Assembly (NCBI GenBank): GCA_028818155.1
Contig: JAPPOH010000014.1
Location: 1-64,000, forward strand
Direction: 5' to 3'
Source of the DNA: Candidatus Woesearchaeota archaeon
Lineage (GTDB): Archaea > Nanobdellota > Nanobdellia > Woesearchaeales > UBA525
Length of the DNA: 64,000 nt
Shown: one piece after another, positions 22,736-31,467 of the stretch
How the letters are laid out: every line of letters begins with the position of its first letter
Position numbering within the stretch: the first letter of the stretch is position 1
The notes under the pieces: generated by a model
The model's database searches: none
The model's input: only the letters and a program-made list of their open reading frames with translations
What the model was told of the DNA's origin: nothing
Position numbers and translations under genes: made by a program

Positions 22736-24481
22736 ATGGTCGCAATCCTTGACACGACACTACGAGAGGGCGAGCAGACGCCAGGCGTGTACTTTGACAC
22801 ACACATCAAAGGCGCAATCGCCCAACTCTTAGATGAGATTGGTGTCGAATACATTGAAGTCGGTCACCCAGCTGTGGATCAAGACATTAAAGACGCAGTC
22901 ACAGAAATCGCGCACAAAGGGCTCAAGGCCAATGTATGCGCACACTCACGCTCACTCCAACGTGACGTGGACATGGCGCTCGAGTGTGGAGCAGACTTTC
23001 TTGGCATTTTCTACTGCATCTCCAACCGAAGATTAGAAGGCGTCTTCAAGAAAAATCTTGCTGAAGCAATCGAACAAATCACAGCAATGATCCGCTACGC
23101 GAAAGAACAGAAGCCAGACCTCATCGTGCGCTATACGCCAGAAGACACCGTCCGCTCAGAGTTTGAGAACGTCGTGCAAGCGGCAACAGCCGCAGTGCAC
23201 GCGGGCGCAGATGTGATCAGCATTGCAGACACGACAGGACACATGATCCCCGGCACAGAGCGAAACATGTACGACTACGTGAAGAACCTCAGGGAAGCAC
23301 TCGCAGCGAACAACGCACACCCAAAAATTGCCGTACACCTACATAATGACCGCGGCCTTGCAGTTGCAAACGCGCTGGACGCGTACCGCGCAGGCGTGGA
23401 CATCATTGACACGACCGCCCTTGGCATTGGTGAGCGTGCAGGGATCGTTGATCTCGCAACTCTCTTAACCGTCTTACAACATGATTTTCACGTGGAGAAC
23501 AACTGGAACCTCGAGAAGCTCGAGGAATTATACGCACTCGTGAGCAAGCACGCCATGGCTATTCCTCCGAATGCACCAGTTATGGGAGCAAATGCGTTTA
23601 CGCACTGCGCAGGCGTTCATGTTCAAGCGGCTGTGCAGAACCCGCTCCACTACCAGAGCCTTGATCCTTCGATTGTCGGGAGGACAACAGAAACCTCACT
23701 CGACCACATGTCAGGTATTGCAAGTATCAACCACAGCCTCGAGAAAATCGGCGCTGATAAAGAACTTGGGCCTGCAGTCCTCCATCGCGTGAAAGCAATC
23801 GGCAAGAAAGGCAGAACTGTTGACATCGAAGAACTCAAGTACATTGTGGACTCAATCCAGAAAGCACCCTGCGTCCTTATTTATGGCGGTGTCGGGGTTG
23901 GAAAGACAACACTCGTACAAGCACTCCAAGAATGTATGAATGCACAAGTCCTTGATCGACGAGCAATCGTCACAGAACATATTATTCCACTCTATGAGAA
24001 GCACATCGGCAGGAAGATTGAAACGAGAAAAGAACGTGTGGATGCAACACAGTGGTACCTCGCACAAGGCAACCCTGGCCTGGGCAAACTCATCCACCAG
24101 ATTGTCACACAAGATCCTGAGCAACGATTCGTGGGCGATGTACTACGAGACAAAGAAGAACTCGACTACGTGCTCGAGCACATGAAGAACGTCTTTGTTA
24201 TTGCTCTCGATGCGCCAGCAGAGGTTCGCGTGCAGCGCGTGCTCGGGAGAGAAGATCCGTTTGACCAGCTCCCAGAAGACAAGCAACACGAAGAAGCAGT
24301 AGCAATCGTTGCGAGAGATGAAGCACACCATAACATTAACGAAACACTACAGAGCTTGCGAGACAACAACCAAATTCTCTACCTCAACACAGTCGAACAC
24401 AACGCAACAGCATGCCTCGAGCAAGCACTGACATTTCTGAAGAAACATGGCATCAGTCACATGCAGCGCGTCACCGTTTAA
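22736..24481 (+). CDS. lysS: Homocitrate synthase fused to a P-loop nucleoside-kinase-like domain
   Basis: 581 residues. Residues 1-270 are the TIM barrel of the isopropylmalate/homocitrate synthase family: 'LDTTLREGEQTPG' binds metal and acyl-CoA, 'AVHLHNDRGLAVAN' gives the HxH metal ligands, and 'GIGERAGIVDL' and 'NAFTHCAGVH' are further landmarks. It makes homocitrate from acetyl-CoA and 2-oxoglutarate, the first step to lysine. Residues about 272-370 are the linker region. Unusually, residues about 378-581 carry a second enzyme-like domain with Walker A 'GGVGVGKTT' (about 383-391), 'RFVGDVLRDKEELDYV', 'VIALDAPAEVRVQRVLGRED' and 'YLNT', as in deoxynucleoside, dephospho-CoA or adenylate kinases. 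The family normally ends after the LeuA-like region or lacks it. The P-loop part might phosphorylate a small molecule or act as a regulatory nucleotide sensor. Confidence 0.85.
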   Translation: MVAILDTTLREGEQTPGVYFDTHIKGAIAQLLDEIGVEYIEVGHPAVDQDIKDAVTEIAHKGLKANVCAHSRSLQRDVDMALECGADFLGIFYCISNRRLEGVFKKNLAEAIEQITAMIRYAKEQKPDLIVRYTPEDTVRSEFENVVQAATAAVHAGADVISIADTTGHMIPGTERNMYDYVKNLREALAANNAHPKIAVHLHNDRGLAVANALDAYRAGVDIIDTTALGIGERAGIVDLATLLTVLQHDFHVENNWNLEKLEELYALVSKHAMAIPPNAPVMGANAFTHCAGVHVQAAVQNPLHYQSLDPSIVGRTTETSLDHMSGIASINHSLEKIGADKELGPAVLHRVKAIGKKGRTVDIEELKYIVDSIQKAPCVLIYGGVGVGKTTLVQALQECMNAQVLDRRAIVTEHIIPLYEKHIGRKIETRKERVDATQWYLAQGNPGLGKLIHQIVTQDPEQRFVGDVLRDKEELDYVLEHMKNVFVIALDAPAEVRVQRVLGREDPFDQLPEDKQHEEAVAIVARDEAHHNINETLQSLRDNNQILYLNTVEHNATACLEQALTFLKKHGISHMQRVTV

Positions 24482-25481
24482 GCGTCCGTTATCTCGGACG
24501 CTCACATGGGGTGCAGGACAAGAATTACACGAGCTCAACCACGTGCTCATCACCGTAGGTATGGGTAGCGCAACTGGCTATGCTGAGGCAGTGCCACGAC
24601 CGATGATCCTGAACGAAACAGTGGAAAGTGTCTGCGCATTCATCGAAGAGATAGCACCACACGTACCACCTGAGCTCACGCGAGCGAATATTGACGCGTT
24701 CTCAGATGAGCTCTTCGCAACAGAAGGAAATCTCACCGCAAAAGCAAGTCTCAACTGCGCGCTATACGAACTCCTCGCAGCAGTAGAAGGAACGACTGTA
24801 CCTGAACTTCTCGGCATGACGCCAAAACCAGTACGTGCGTGCTACATTCTTGGACACGCAACGCCGGAAGCGCTTGTGGAAGAAATTCGTACACGTTGCA
24901 AGGAAGGAGTGCGCGGTTTCAAAGTAAAATTAACAGGCGACACTGAAAAAGATGCAACCATCCTTGCAGTGCTGCGAGAAGAAACAGACTGCACCTTCTA
25001 CGTTGACGGGAACCAACTCTACTCGCGAGAACAGGCTGCAGAACTCCTCCAGCAATTCCCGCAAAACGTGCTGTACATGGAAGAGCCGCTCCCGATTGCA
25101 GACCTAGAGGAAAGAAAACACCTCGTTGCAGCAACACAAACCCCCATCATCGGGGATGATAGCTGCACAACATTCGCGCACATCAAAGAACAAATCAAGC
25201 ACAAGACAATCTCTATGGTCAACCTGAAAGTGCCACGCGCCGGCTTCACAGAAGGACGCAAAATACTCAACTATTGTCAAGAGCACAACATTCCCGTTAT
25301 GATTGGCTCGCATGCAGGCTACCAACTCGCAGCATATCACGCGTACATACTCGCGTGCCACCCTGCAGCGACAAGCAACTTGCATGAGCTCATCTACTGG
25401 CTCAACGTCCCAGAGGAAAACAGGCCAGAACTTGTTGACGGCACGATCACCTTCACACAACGACCAGAGGTAACCGCATAA
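24447..25481 (+). CDS. Enolase-superfamily enzyme (muconate-lactonizing/dipeptide-epimerase subgroup)
   Basis: 344 residues, starting 35 bases inside the end of the homocitrate synthase gene. The N-terminal capping domain ('TGYAEAVPRP') is followed by a TIM barrel with the superfamily catalytic set: 'GFKVKLTG' (KxK base), 'YVDGNQ' (metal Asp), 'MEEPLP' (metal Glu), 'IGDDS' (metal Asp) and 'MVNLKVPRAG' (second base Lys). These enzymes abstract a proton next to a carboxylate. Subgroup members include dipeptide epimerase, N-acylamino-acid racemase and O-succinylbenzoate synthase. It sits between step 1 and step 2 of lysine synthesis, where no such enzyme is known. An isomerase acting on a LysW-pathway or peptide substrate is possible; the substrate cannot be assigned. 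Confidence 0.8.
   Translation: MASVTCSASPFKRPLSRTLTWGAGQELHELNHVLITVGMGSATGYAEAVPRPMILNETVESVCAFIEEIAPHVPPELTRANIDAFSDELFATEGNLTAKASLNCALYELLAAVEGTTVPELLGMTPKPVRACYILGHATPEALVEEIRTRCKEGVRGFKVKLTGDTEKDATILAVLREETDCTFYVDGNQLYSREQAAELLQQFPQNVLYMEEPLPIADLEERKHLVAATQTPIIGDDSCTTFAHIKEQIKHKTISMVNLKVPRAGFTEGRKILNYCQEHNIPVMIGSHAGYQLAAYHAYILACHPAATSNLHELIYWLNVPEENRPELVDGTITFTQRPEVTA
24481..24502 (+). promoter_or_regulatory. Perfect hairpin at the synthase/enolase-family junction
   Basis: AGCGTCCG and CGGACGCT make an 8-bp stem with a TTATCT loop. It begins on the last base of the synthase stop and lies inside the first 20 codons of the next gene, where it could affect translation coupling or message stability. 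No T-run follows, so it is not a typical terminator. Confidence 0.45.
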
Positions 25482-26740
25482 TGGGCTATACCATCGCGGA
25501 AAAAATCCTCATGGCACGTGCAGGTGCTAAGAATGTGCAGCCCGGCGATATCGTGACTGTGGAGCCAGATCGGGTGATGTCACACGACAACACCGCATTC
25601 ATTATCAAGAAATTCCTGCAGACAGGCTACACAGAACCATGGAACAAAGAAAAACTCACGATTATCTTTGACCACTGCGTGCCCGCAACAAACCCAGCAC
25701 ACAAACAGAACCACGATGAAGCGAGAGCGTTCGCGAAGGAACATAACCTTCCATACTTCTATGACGATAAAGCAGGTGTCTGCCACCAAGTTATGATGGA
25801 AGAAGGACTCGTCCTCCCAGGCAGTCTCACTGTCGGATGTGATTCTCACTCCACACTCTATGGTGCGATGAATTGCCTTGGTATCCCCATCAACAGGACA
25901 GAGATGGCAGGGATCTGGGCAACCGGTAAGATCTGGTTGAAAGTGCCAGAAACAATCAAGATCGTTCTGGAAGGAGAGTTACAAGAAGGAGTCTTTGCAA
26001 AAGACATCATCCTCCACTTACTCAGCATCCTCCGTGCGGACGGCGCGACATACAAAGTCCTCGAGTTCACCGGTTCCACAGTTAGTACTATGAGCATGGG
26101 CTCTCGCATGACGCTCGCGAACATGGCCGTAGAACTTGGTGGGAAAGCAGGGGTCTTTCCTTTCGACGAGAAAACCAAAGCATACCTTACTGGAAGAACG
26201 GACGCACCATATGAACCAGTCGAATCAGATACAGACGCACACTATTGCGAAACAGTCACTGTAGACGTCAGTCAACTAGAGCCGCAAGTTTCCTGTCCAC
26301 ACACAGTAGACAATGTCAAACCAATCTCTGAAGTTGTAGGGAAAGAGGTCCAGCAAGCATACCTCGGGAGCTGCACGAATGGTCGATTAGAAGACTTACA
26401 GGCGGCGGCAGCCGTGCTCAAAGGCAAAAAAGTCGCAGATACTGTCCGACTTGTCGTCTATCCAGCATCTGCAAAAGTCAAAGAAGAAGCAATTGCTGCT
26501 GGTGTCATCAAGGAATTAGAGGAAGCAGGCGCGGAAATCAGAACAAACTCGTGCGGTCCATGCTTTGGCGCTGTGGACGCGACACTCGGCGATCACGACG
26601 TGTGCATCTCAAGTTCAAACAGGAATTTCTGCGGGAGAATGGGTTCCGCAAAGTCATTTGTCTACCTTGCAAGTCCTGCCGTCGTTGCAGCATCTGCTAT
26701 TGCAGGCAAAATTGCCGATCCACGAGAGGTGTCACAGTGA
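25481..26740 (+). CDS. lysT: Homoaconitase / isopropylmalate dehydratase large subunit
   Basis: 419 residues, starting on the last base of the previous stop codon. Iron-sulphur cluster cysteines are in 'VGCDSHST', 'LGSCTNGRLEDL' and 'NSCGPCFGAVD', and the family signature 'GAMNCLGIPINRTEMA' follows the first. With the small subunit it isomerises homocitrate to homoisocitrate; related forms act on isopropylmalate, and some archaeal enzymes do both. The GTGA overlap with lysU supports equal expression. Confidence 0.88.
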   Translation: MGYTIAEKILMARAGAKNVQPGDIVTVEPDRVMSHDNTAFIIKKFLQTGYTEPWNKEKLTIIFDHCVPATNPAHKQNHDEARAFAKEHNLPYFYDDKAGVCHQVMMEEGLVLPGSLTVGCDSHSTLYGAMNCLGIPINRTEMAGIWATGKIWLKVPETIKIVLEGELQEGVFAKDIILHLLSILRADGATYKVLEFTGSTVSTMSMGSRMTLANMAVELGGKAGVFPFDEKTKAYLTGRTDAPYEPVESDTDAHYCETVTVDVSQLEPQVSCPHTVDNVKPISEVVGKEVQQAYLGSCTNGRLEDLQAAAAVLKGKKVADTVRLVVYPASAKVKEEAIAAGVIKELEEAGAEIRTNSCGPCFGAVDATLGDHDVCISSSNRNFCGRMGSAKSFVYLASPAVVAASAIAGKIADPREVSQ

Positions 26741-27225
26741 TATCTGGGAAAACACTCAAATATGATGCGAACGACATCAACACCGATGTGATCTGGCCAG
26801 GCAAGTACACGTACGTACAGATTCCACCAGAAGAGATGCAGAAACACGCAATGGAAACCTTCGATCCAGACTTTGGTAGAAAACTTGCAGGAAAATCCAT
26901 TCTTGTCGTAGGAACAAATATGGGATGTGGCTCCTCAAGAGAACAAGCATCAGAGTGCTTAAAGTACTCAGGCATCAAAGCAATCATTGCGAAATCTTTC
27001 GCGCGAATTTTCTATCGAAATTCCATCAACCTCGGCCTGCCAGTGATCGAATCACCTGAGCTCGTGGACGCGATCAGCGATGGTGATGACGTGCAAATTG
27101 ATCTCGCAAACGGGGAAGCACTAGTGAACGACAAGACGTTCCGTATTCCTACCTATCCACAATTCGTCATGGAAATTCTCGAAGCAGGCGGCCTCATCGA
27201 GCATATTCGGAGGCAAAAACAATGA
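26737..27225 (+). CDS. lysU: Homoaconitase / isopropylmalate dehydratase small subunit
   Basis: 162 residues from GTG 26737 in the GTGA overlap; a longer frame from 26551 lies inside lysT and is not used. The swivelling domain shows 'DINTDVIWPGKYTYVQIP' and 'GTNMGCGSSREQASECL', the substrate-specificity and active-site loops, then 'KSFARIFYRNSINLGLPVIE'. The loop after 'PGKY' (TYVQIP rather than the YLRT of LeuD) is in the region that sets homocitrate against isopropylmalate preference. ATGA overlap with the next gene. Confidence 0.87.
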   Translation: MISGKTLKYDANDINTDVIWPGKYTYVQIPPEEMQKHAMETFDPDFGRKLAGKSILVVGTNMGCGSSREQASECLKYSGIKAIIAKSFARIFYRNSINLGLPVIESPELVDAISDGDDVQIDLANGEALVNDKTFRIPTYPQFVMEILEAGGLIEHIRRQKQ

Positions 27226-28214
27226 AGATCTGTGTCCTCCCCGGAGATGGCATCGGCCCAGAAGTCACGGAAGAAGCGGTCAAGATACTCGCAGCGCTCG
27301 GCGACTTTACCTTCGTCTACGGCGACATTGGGTATGATGCATACCAACAAATAGGCTCCTCTCTTCCAGACGAGACACTCCAAAAAATTGCGGATGCGGA
27401 TGCAACACTCTTTGGAGCAGTCACGACACCACCAAACATCCCAAACTATGAGTCACCAATTTTGAAGCTCAGACAGCACTTTGATTTGTATGTGAACCTT
27501 CGGCCATGTAAGACATTACCCATTGAGATCTCTCATGAAGGAATTGACATGGATATTGTCCGTGAAAACACAGAAGGGCTCTACTCGAGAAGAGAACGCG
27601 TGGAAGATAATGGAGATACCGCAATCACCGAGCGCGTCATCACAAGAAAAGGAAGCGAGCGCATTATCAGGTATGCCTTTGAATTGGCAAAGAACAACGG
27701 CAGAAAGACCGTCACGATTGTGCACAAAGCAAACGTCCTCAGAGCAACCTGCGGATTATTCAGAGAAGTTGCCCTGGAAGTTGCGAACGACTACCCGAAC
27801 ATCGAGATGAACGAACAAATCGTTGACGCCTGCGCGATGCAACTCATTAAGAACCCTGGGCAATTTGAAGTCATTGTTACGACAAACCTCTTCGGGGACA
27901 TTCTGAGTGATGCAGCATCCATGCTCGTTGGAGGGTTAGGTGTTGCATATTCAGGTAACATTGGCGAGCATGCTGCAGTATTCGAACCAGTCCATGGCTC
28001 CGCGCCAAAGTACGTCGGAACACACAACGCAAACCCACTCGCAACAATCCTCGCAGCACGATTGATGCTCGAGCATATCGGCATGGATGCGGAAGCGAAA
28101 CAATTACAAACAGCAATCGAACAAGTACTGCAAGATGGCAACGTCACACCCGATCTCGGGGGCAGTTGCACAACACAACAAGTCACAGAACACATATTGG
28201 AGGCACTACAATGA
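27222..28214 (+). CDS. lysB: Homoisocitrate / isopropylmalate dehydrogenase
   Basis: 330 residues, beta-decarboxylating dehydrogenase family. '[10 protein letters not shown]' opens the chain, '[17 protein letters not shown]' and '[10 protein letters not shown]' hold substrate-binding residues, '[32 protein letters not shown]' (split here by function) gives metal Asp residues, and '[12 protein letters not shown]' binds NAD. It converts homoisocitrate to 2-oxoadipate with CO2 release. Overlaps lysX by ATGA. Confidence 0.85.
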   Translation: MKICVLPGDGIGPEVTEEAVKILAALGDFTFVYGDIGYDAYQQIGSSLPDETLQKIADADATLFGAVTTPPNIPNYESPILKLRQHFDLYVNLRPCKTLPIEISHEGIDMDIVRENTEGLYSRRERVEDNGDTAITERVITRKGSERIIRYAFELAKNNGRKTVTIVHKANVLRATCGLFREVALEVANDYPNIEMNEQIVDACAMQLIKNPGQFEVIVTTNLFGDILSDAASMLVGGLGVAYSGNIGEHAAVFEPVHGSAPKYVGTHNANPLATILAARLMLEHIGMDAEAKQLQTAIEQVLQDGNVTPDLGGSCTTQQVTEHILEALQ

Positions 28215-29044
28215 AAGTTGGATTCTTACACTCATTAATTCGCAAAGATGAAAAGTTTCTCATCGAAGCGTTCAAAGCAAAAGGCGTCGAGCTCGTCATG
28301 ATCGACGATCGAGAGCTCATCTTCGATCTCAAGAACGTCCCTGACGTCGATGTTATTGTTGAACGATCGATCAACCACTCGCGAGCATTGCACGCACTCA
28401 GGTTATTTGAGAGCGCAGGCATCAAATGCATCAACACAGCAGACGTCGCGCGCATCTGCGGTGATAAAATCCTCACATCACTCGCACTTGCAGAACACAA
28501 CGTGCCACAACCTGAAGTACGCGTCGCGTTCACAGAAGATTCGGCCGTTCGAGCGATTGAAGAAATCGGCTATCCTGTCGTCTTAAAGCCAGCAGTAGGT
28601 TCATGGGGACGCTTGATCTCAAAAGTCAATGATCGCGATTGCGCAGAATCCATTCTGGAGCACAAAACCGTACTCGGGAGCTATCACCATTCAATCTTCT
28701 ACATCCAAGACTACGTCGAGAAACAAGGACGGGATATCAGGAGTTTTGTTGTTGGAGACGAGTGCATCTGTGCTATCTATCGTGAATCTGAACACTGGAT
28801 CACAAACACCGCACGAGGAGGGAAAGCCTCGAACTGCCCTGTGACGGAGGAGATCAGTGCTATTTCGCTCGCTGCCGCAAAAGCGGTTGGTGGTGGCATC
28901 GTCGCGATCGATCTCTTCGAGAGTGAACAAGGGCTCCTCGTCAATGAAGTGAATTACACCATGGAATTTAAAAACAGCATCGACACCACTGGAGTGAACA
29001 TCCCAGAAAAAATCGTAGAATACGTTACGGGGCAAGCGCAATGA
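28211..29044 (+). CDS. lysX: Alpha-aminoadipate (or glutamate)--LysW ligase, ATP-grasp
   Basis: 277 residues from ATG 28211 in the overlap. ATP-grasp features: '[18 protein letters not shown]' is the phosphate loop, '[20 protein letters not shown]' and '[19 protein letters not shown]' belong to the ATP site, and '[20 protein letters not shown]' carries the LysX/ArgX-type substrate signature. It attaches the amino acid's alpha-amino group to the C-terminal Glu of LysW. In archaea this enzyme can serve lysine, arginine or both; only one copy is here. Confidence 0.87.
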   Translation: MKVGFLHSLIRKDEKFLIEAFKAKGVELVMIDDRELIFDLKNVPDVDVIVERSINHSRALHALRLFESAGIKCINTADVARICGDKILTSLALAEHNVPQPEVRVAFTEDSAVRAIEEIGYPVVLKPAVGSWGRLISKVNDRDCAESILEHKTVLGSYHHSIFYIQDYVEKQGRDIRSFVVGDECICAIYRESEHWITNTARGGKASNCPVTEEISAISLAAAKAVGGGIVAIDLFESEQGLLVNEVNYTMEFKNSIDTTGVNIPEKIVEYVTGQAQ

Positions 29045-30051
29045 ACGTGACAATTGTTGGCGGATCAGGGTACGGAGGAGGAGAACTCCTGAGATTACTG
29101 CTCTTCCATCCGAATGTAAGCGTACAGCAAGTAACATCAGAACGGTACGCTGGCAAATTCGTACACAAAGTACATCCAAACCTCAGAAACGTGACACAAA
29201 CAAAGTTCTGTTCGATTGCAGATCTTGATCCATGCGATGTGTTGTTCCTCTGCTTGCCACACGGGAAGGCAATGGAACGCATTGAAGCGTTCAAGAAGCT
29301 TGCACCGAAGATCATTGATCTCAGCGGGGATTTTCGCCTGAATGATGCTACCACATACGAAAAATGGTACGGACACTCACACACGCATCCTGCATTACTT
29401 AAAGAGTTTGTATACGGGATTCCCGAGCTGCACAGGGAGGAGATGAAGACAGCAAACTATGTTTCAAGCGCCGGGTGTAATGCAACAGCTGTGATCCTCG
29501 GATTGTATCCATTGCGAGATGTTATGGAACACGCCGTTGTTGAGACGAAAGGTGGCTCGAGTCAAGGAGGGAACAAGCCAAGCGCAGCAAGCCACCATCC
29601 TGAGCGAGCAGGTTGCTACAGACTGTACAAGCCAACACAACACCGGCACCAAGCAGAAATGCTACAAGAAGTACATGAACAGATCGACTTTTCAGCAACA
29701 ACTGTGGACATGGTGCGTGGCGTACATGCGGTCGCACACGTGTTTCTCAAAGAAGATATGGACGAGAAAGCGATCTGGAAGCTCTTCCGTGCTGCATATG
29801 GGGAGGAACCATTCATCCGTATCGTGAAGGAGCGGGATGGGATCTACCGGTATCCTGAACCGAAGCTCCTGATGGGCTCGAATTACTGCGACATCGGCTT
29901 TGCAAAGGACACGAATAACAGAGTCGTTGTTGTGAGCGCGATTGACAATCTTATGAAAGGCGCTGCTGGACAGGCAGTCCAAGCATTCAACATCATGCAC
30001 GGGTTTGACGAGACACTCGGCCTGGAGTTCCCAGGGCTCCATCCGGTGTAA
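29041..30051 (+). CDS. lysY: LysW-aminoadipyl-6-phosphate (N-acyl-glutamyl-phosphate) reductase
   Basis: 336 residues, ArgC family. The NADP motif is '[16 protein letters not shown]', the catalytic Cys is in '[13 protein letters not shown]', and '[21 protein letters not shown]' and '[14 protein letters not shown]' are family segments. It reduces the phosphorylated LysW-bound intermediate to a semialdehyde. ATGA overlap with lysX. Confidence 0.88.
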   Translation: MNVTIVGGSGYGGGELLRLLLFHPNVSVQQVTSERYAGKFVHKVHPNLRNVTQTKFCSIADLDPCDVLFLCLPHGKAMERIEAFKKLAPKIIDLSGDFRLNDATTYEKWYGHSHTHPALLKEFVYGIPELHREEMKTANYVSSAGCNATAVILGLYPLRDVMEHAVVETKGGSSQGGNKPSAASHHPERAGCYRLYKPTQHRHQAEMLQEVHEQIDFSATTVDMVRGVHAVAHVFLKEDMDEKAIWKLFRAAYGEEPFIRIVKERDGIYRYPEPKLLMGSNYCDIGFAKDTNNRVVVVSAIDNLMKGAAGQAVQAFNIMHGFDETLGLEFPGLHPV

Positions 30052-30052
30052 C

Positions 30053-30688
30053 ATGTGCCGCCTTCTTGCAGTGCAAGCGTCGAATGCATTTCCTATGAGA
30101 GAACACTTAGAGAAATTTGCAACACTCTCCAAGAACAGTCGTGAATTCCAGGGCCATGGCTGGGGCTGTGCATACGTGAAAGAGGGGAAGTGGGAAATAT
30201 ATCGAAACATCACGCCGATCTGGGAAGATGATCTCACACAGTTTGGCGAGACAACGCTGCTGCTTGCGCACGCACGGAGTGCGTTCAGAGATGAAGGGAT
30301 CGTTGTCGAGAATAATATGCCGTTCGTTGATGGAACGCACGTGTTCATCTTTAATGGCGAGCTCAGGGGTGTGAAGATCAAAGCAGAAGGACGCATCGGT
30401 GCTGAAAAGATTTTTAACTATATCAAACGTTTTGATACAGGGGACATGCTCGAAGCGATCAAAAAGGGGAGTGCAATTATCAACAAGCGAACAGCATATG
30501 TTCGGTCTATGAACATCATTATCGCAAGTACTGAACAAGTATTCCTCCATACGTTGTTCAATCAAGAACCGGAGTATTTCCAGATGCATAGAAAACACGA
30601 CAAGGATATGCACATTGTCTGTTCTGATCCGTATCCTGGAGAGGAATGGGAGAAGATCACAAATAAAACAATTGAGGTGCTTGCATGA
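30053..30688 (+). CDS. Class II glutamine amidotransferase-like protein
   Basis: 211 residues from ATG 30053, one base after the lysY stop; a longer frame inside lysY is not used. Cys2 (MCRLLAVQAS) would be the N-terminal nucleophile freed by Met removal. 'GHGWGCAYVKEGKWEIYRN' , 'LLLAHARSA', 'NMPFV' and 'HVFIFNGELRG' match the YafJ-type glutamine amidotransferase domain that releases ammonia from glutamine. It overlaps lysZ by ATGA, so it is firmly within the operon, though no canonical LysW step needs it. It may hydrolyse an amide or gamma-glutamyl bond, or feed ammonia or glutamate to the aminotransfer step; this is an inference. Confidence 0.82.
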   Translation: MCRLLAVQASNAFPMREHLEKFATLSKNSREFQGHGWGCAYVKEGKWEIYRNITPIWEDDLTQFGETTLLLAHARSAFRDEGIVVENNMPFVDGTHVFIFNGELRGVKIKAEGRIGAEKIFNYIKRFDTGDMLEAIKKGSAIINKRTAYVRSMNIIIASTEQVFLHTLFNQEPEYFQMHRKHDKDMHIVCSDPYPGEEWEKITNKTIEVLA

Positions 30689-31467
30689 TCATTCTCAAAG
30701 TTGGTGGTGGCAGCACGATCAACCACGCTGGCATTGCAGCAGGTGTTGGAGCACTTGATAAGGTCATTATCGTGCATGGCGCGAATGCTGCTCGCGACAA
30801 GCTTGCAGAAGATCTTGGAAGGCCAAAGAAAACGGTCACGTCCGTTTCTGGCTACGAAAGCGTCCTTGCAGATGAACAAGCGCTCGATGCGATGCTGATG
30901 GCGTATCCAGGTCTCATAGGGAAACGATTCGTTGAACACTTGCAGCAAGCAGGCGTGAATGCTATTGGTCTTGCAGGTATTGATGGAAAAGTGATTCAAG
31001 GCAGGAGGAATAGAGGTATACGCGTTGAAGAGAACGGCAAAAAAATCATGAAACACGACCTGTCAGGGAAGCCGCAAGCTGTCAATAAAGAACTCTTACG
31101 CCTGCTGTTAGAACATGACTATACACCTGTGCTCACCGTGCCGATTCTTGATGAACAGAACGTGGCGATTAGCTCAGAGAACGATGATATCGTTGTGAAA
31201 CTCCAAGAAGCGTTCCAAGCAGAGAAAATAATCCACTTTATCGAAGCACCAGGGTTTTTGGACGACAAAGATGATGAAGCAAGTCTCGTTTCAAGAATGA
31301 CACAAGCTGAACTTGCAGAACGAGAGGAACAAACAGCAGGGCGCATGAAGCGGAAGATGCTCGCCCTCCGAAAACTGTTTGCGGCTGGTGCGCGAGAAGT
31401 TGTTATCGCTGATGGACGAACAGAGAATCCAGTGCAAGATGCACACAAGGGGACGGTGATCACATGA
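30685..31467 (+). CDS. lysZ: LysW-aminoadipate kinase (acetylglutamate kinase family)
   Basis: 260 residues, amino-acid-kinase fold. 'MIILKVGGGSTINHAG' is the nucleotide-binding start, 'QAGVNAIGLAGIDGKVIQG' the substrate loop, 'DYTPVLTVPILDEQNVAISSENDDIVVKL' region holds the late active-site Asp residues, and 'LRKLFAAGAREVVIADG' the C-terminal helix. It phosphorylates the side-chain carboxylate of LysW-bound aminoadipate or glutamate. Overlaps lysJ by ATGA. Confidence 0.87.
   Translation: MIILKVGGGSTINHAGIAAGVGALDKVIIVHGANAARDKLAEDLGRPKKTVTSVSGYESVLADEQALDAMLMAYPGLIGKRFVEHLQQAGVNAIGLAGIDGKVIQGRRNRGIRVEENGKKIMKHDLSGKPQAVNKELLRLLLEHDYTPVLTVPILDEQNVAISSENDDIVVKLQEAFQAEKIIHFIEAPGFLDDKDDEASLVSRMTQAELAEREEQTAGRMKRKMLALRKLFAAGAREVVIADGRTENPVQDAHKGTVIT

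Noticed and set aside
26551-26736. Longer N-terminus for lysU
   Set aside because: This part lies inside lysT and encodes Arg/Cys-rich sequence unlike the family; GTG 26737 in the GTGA overlap gives the normal protein.
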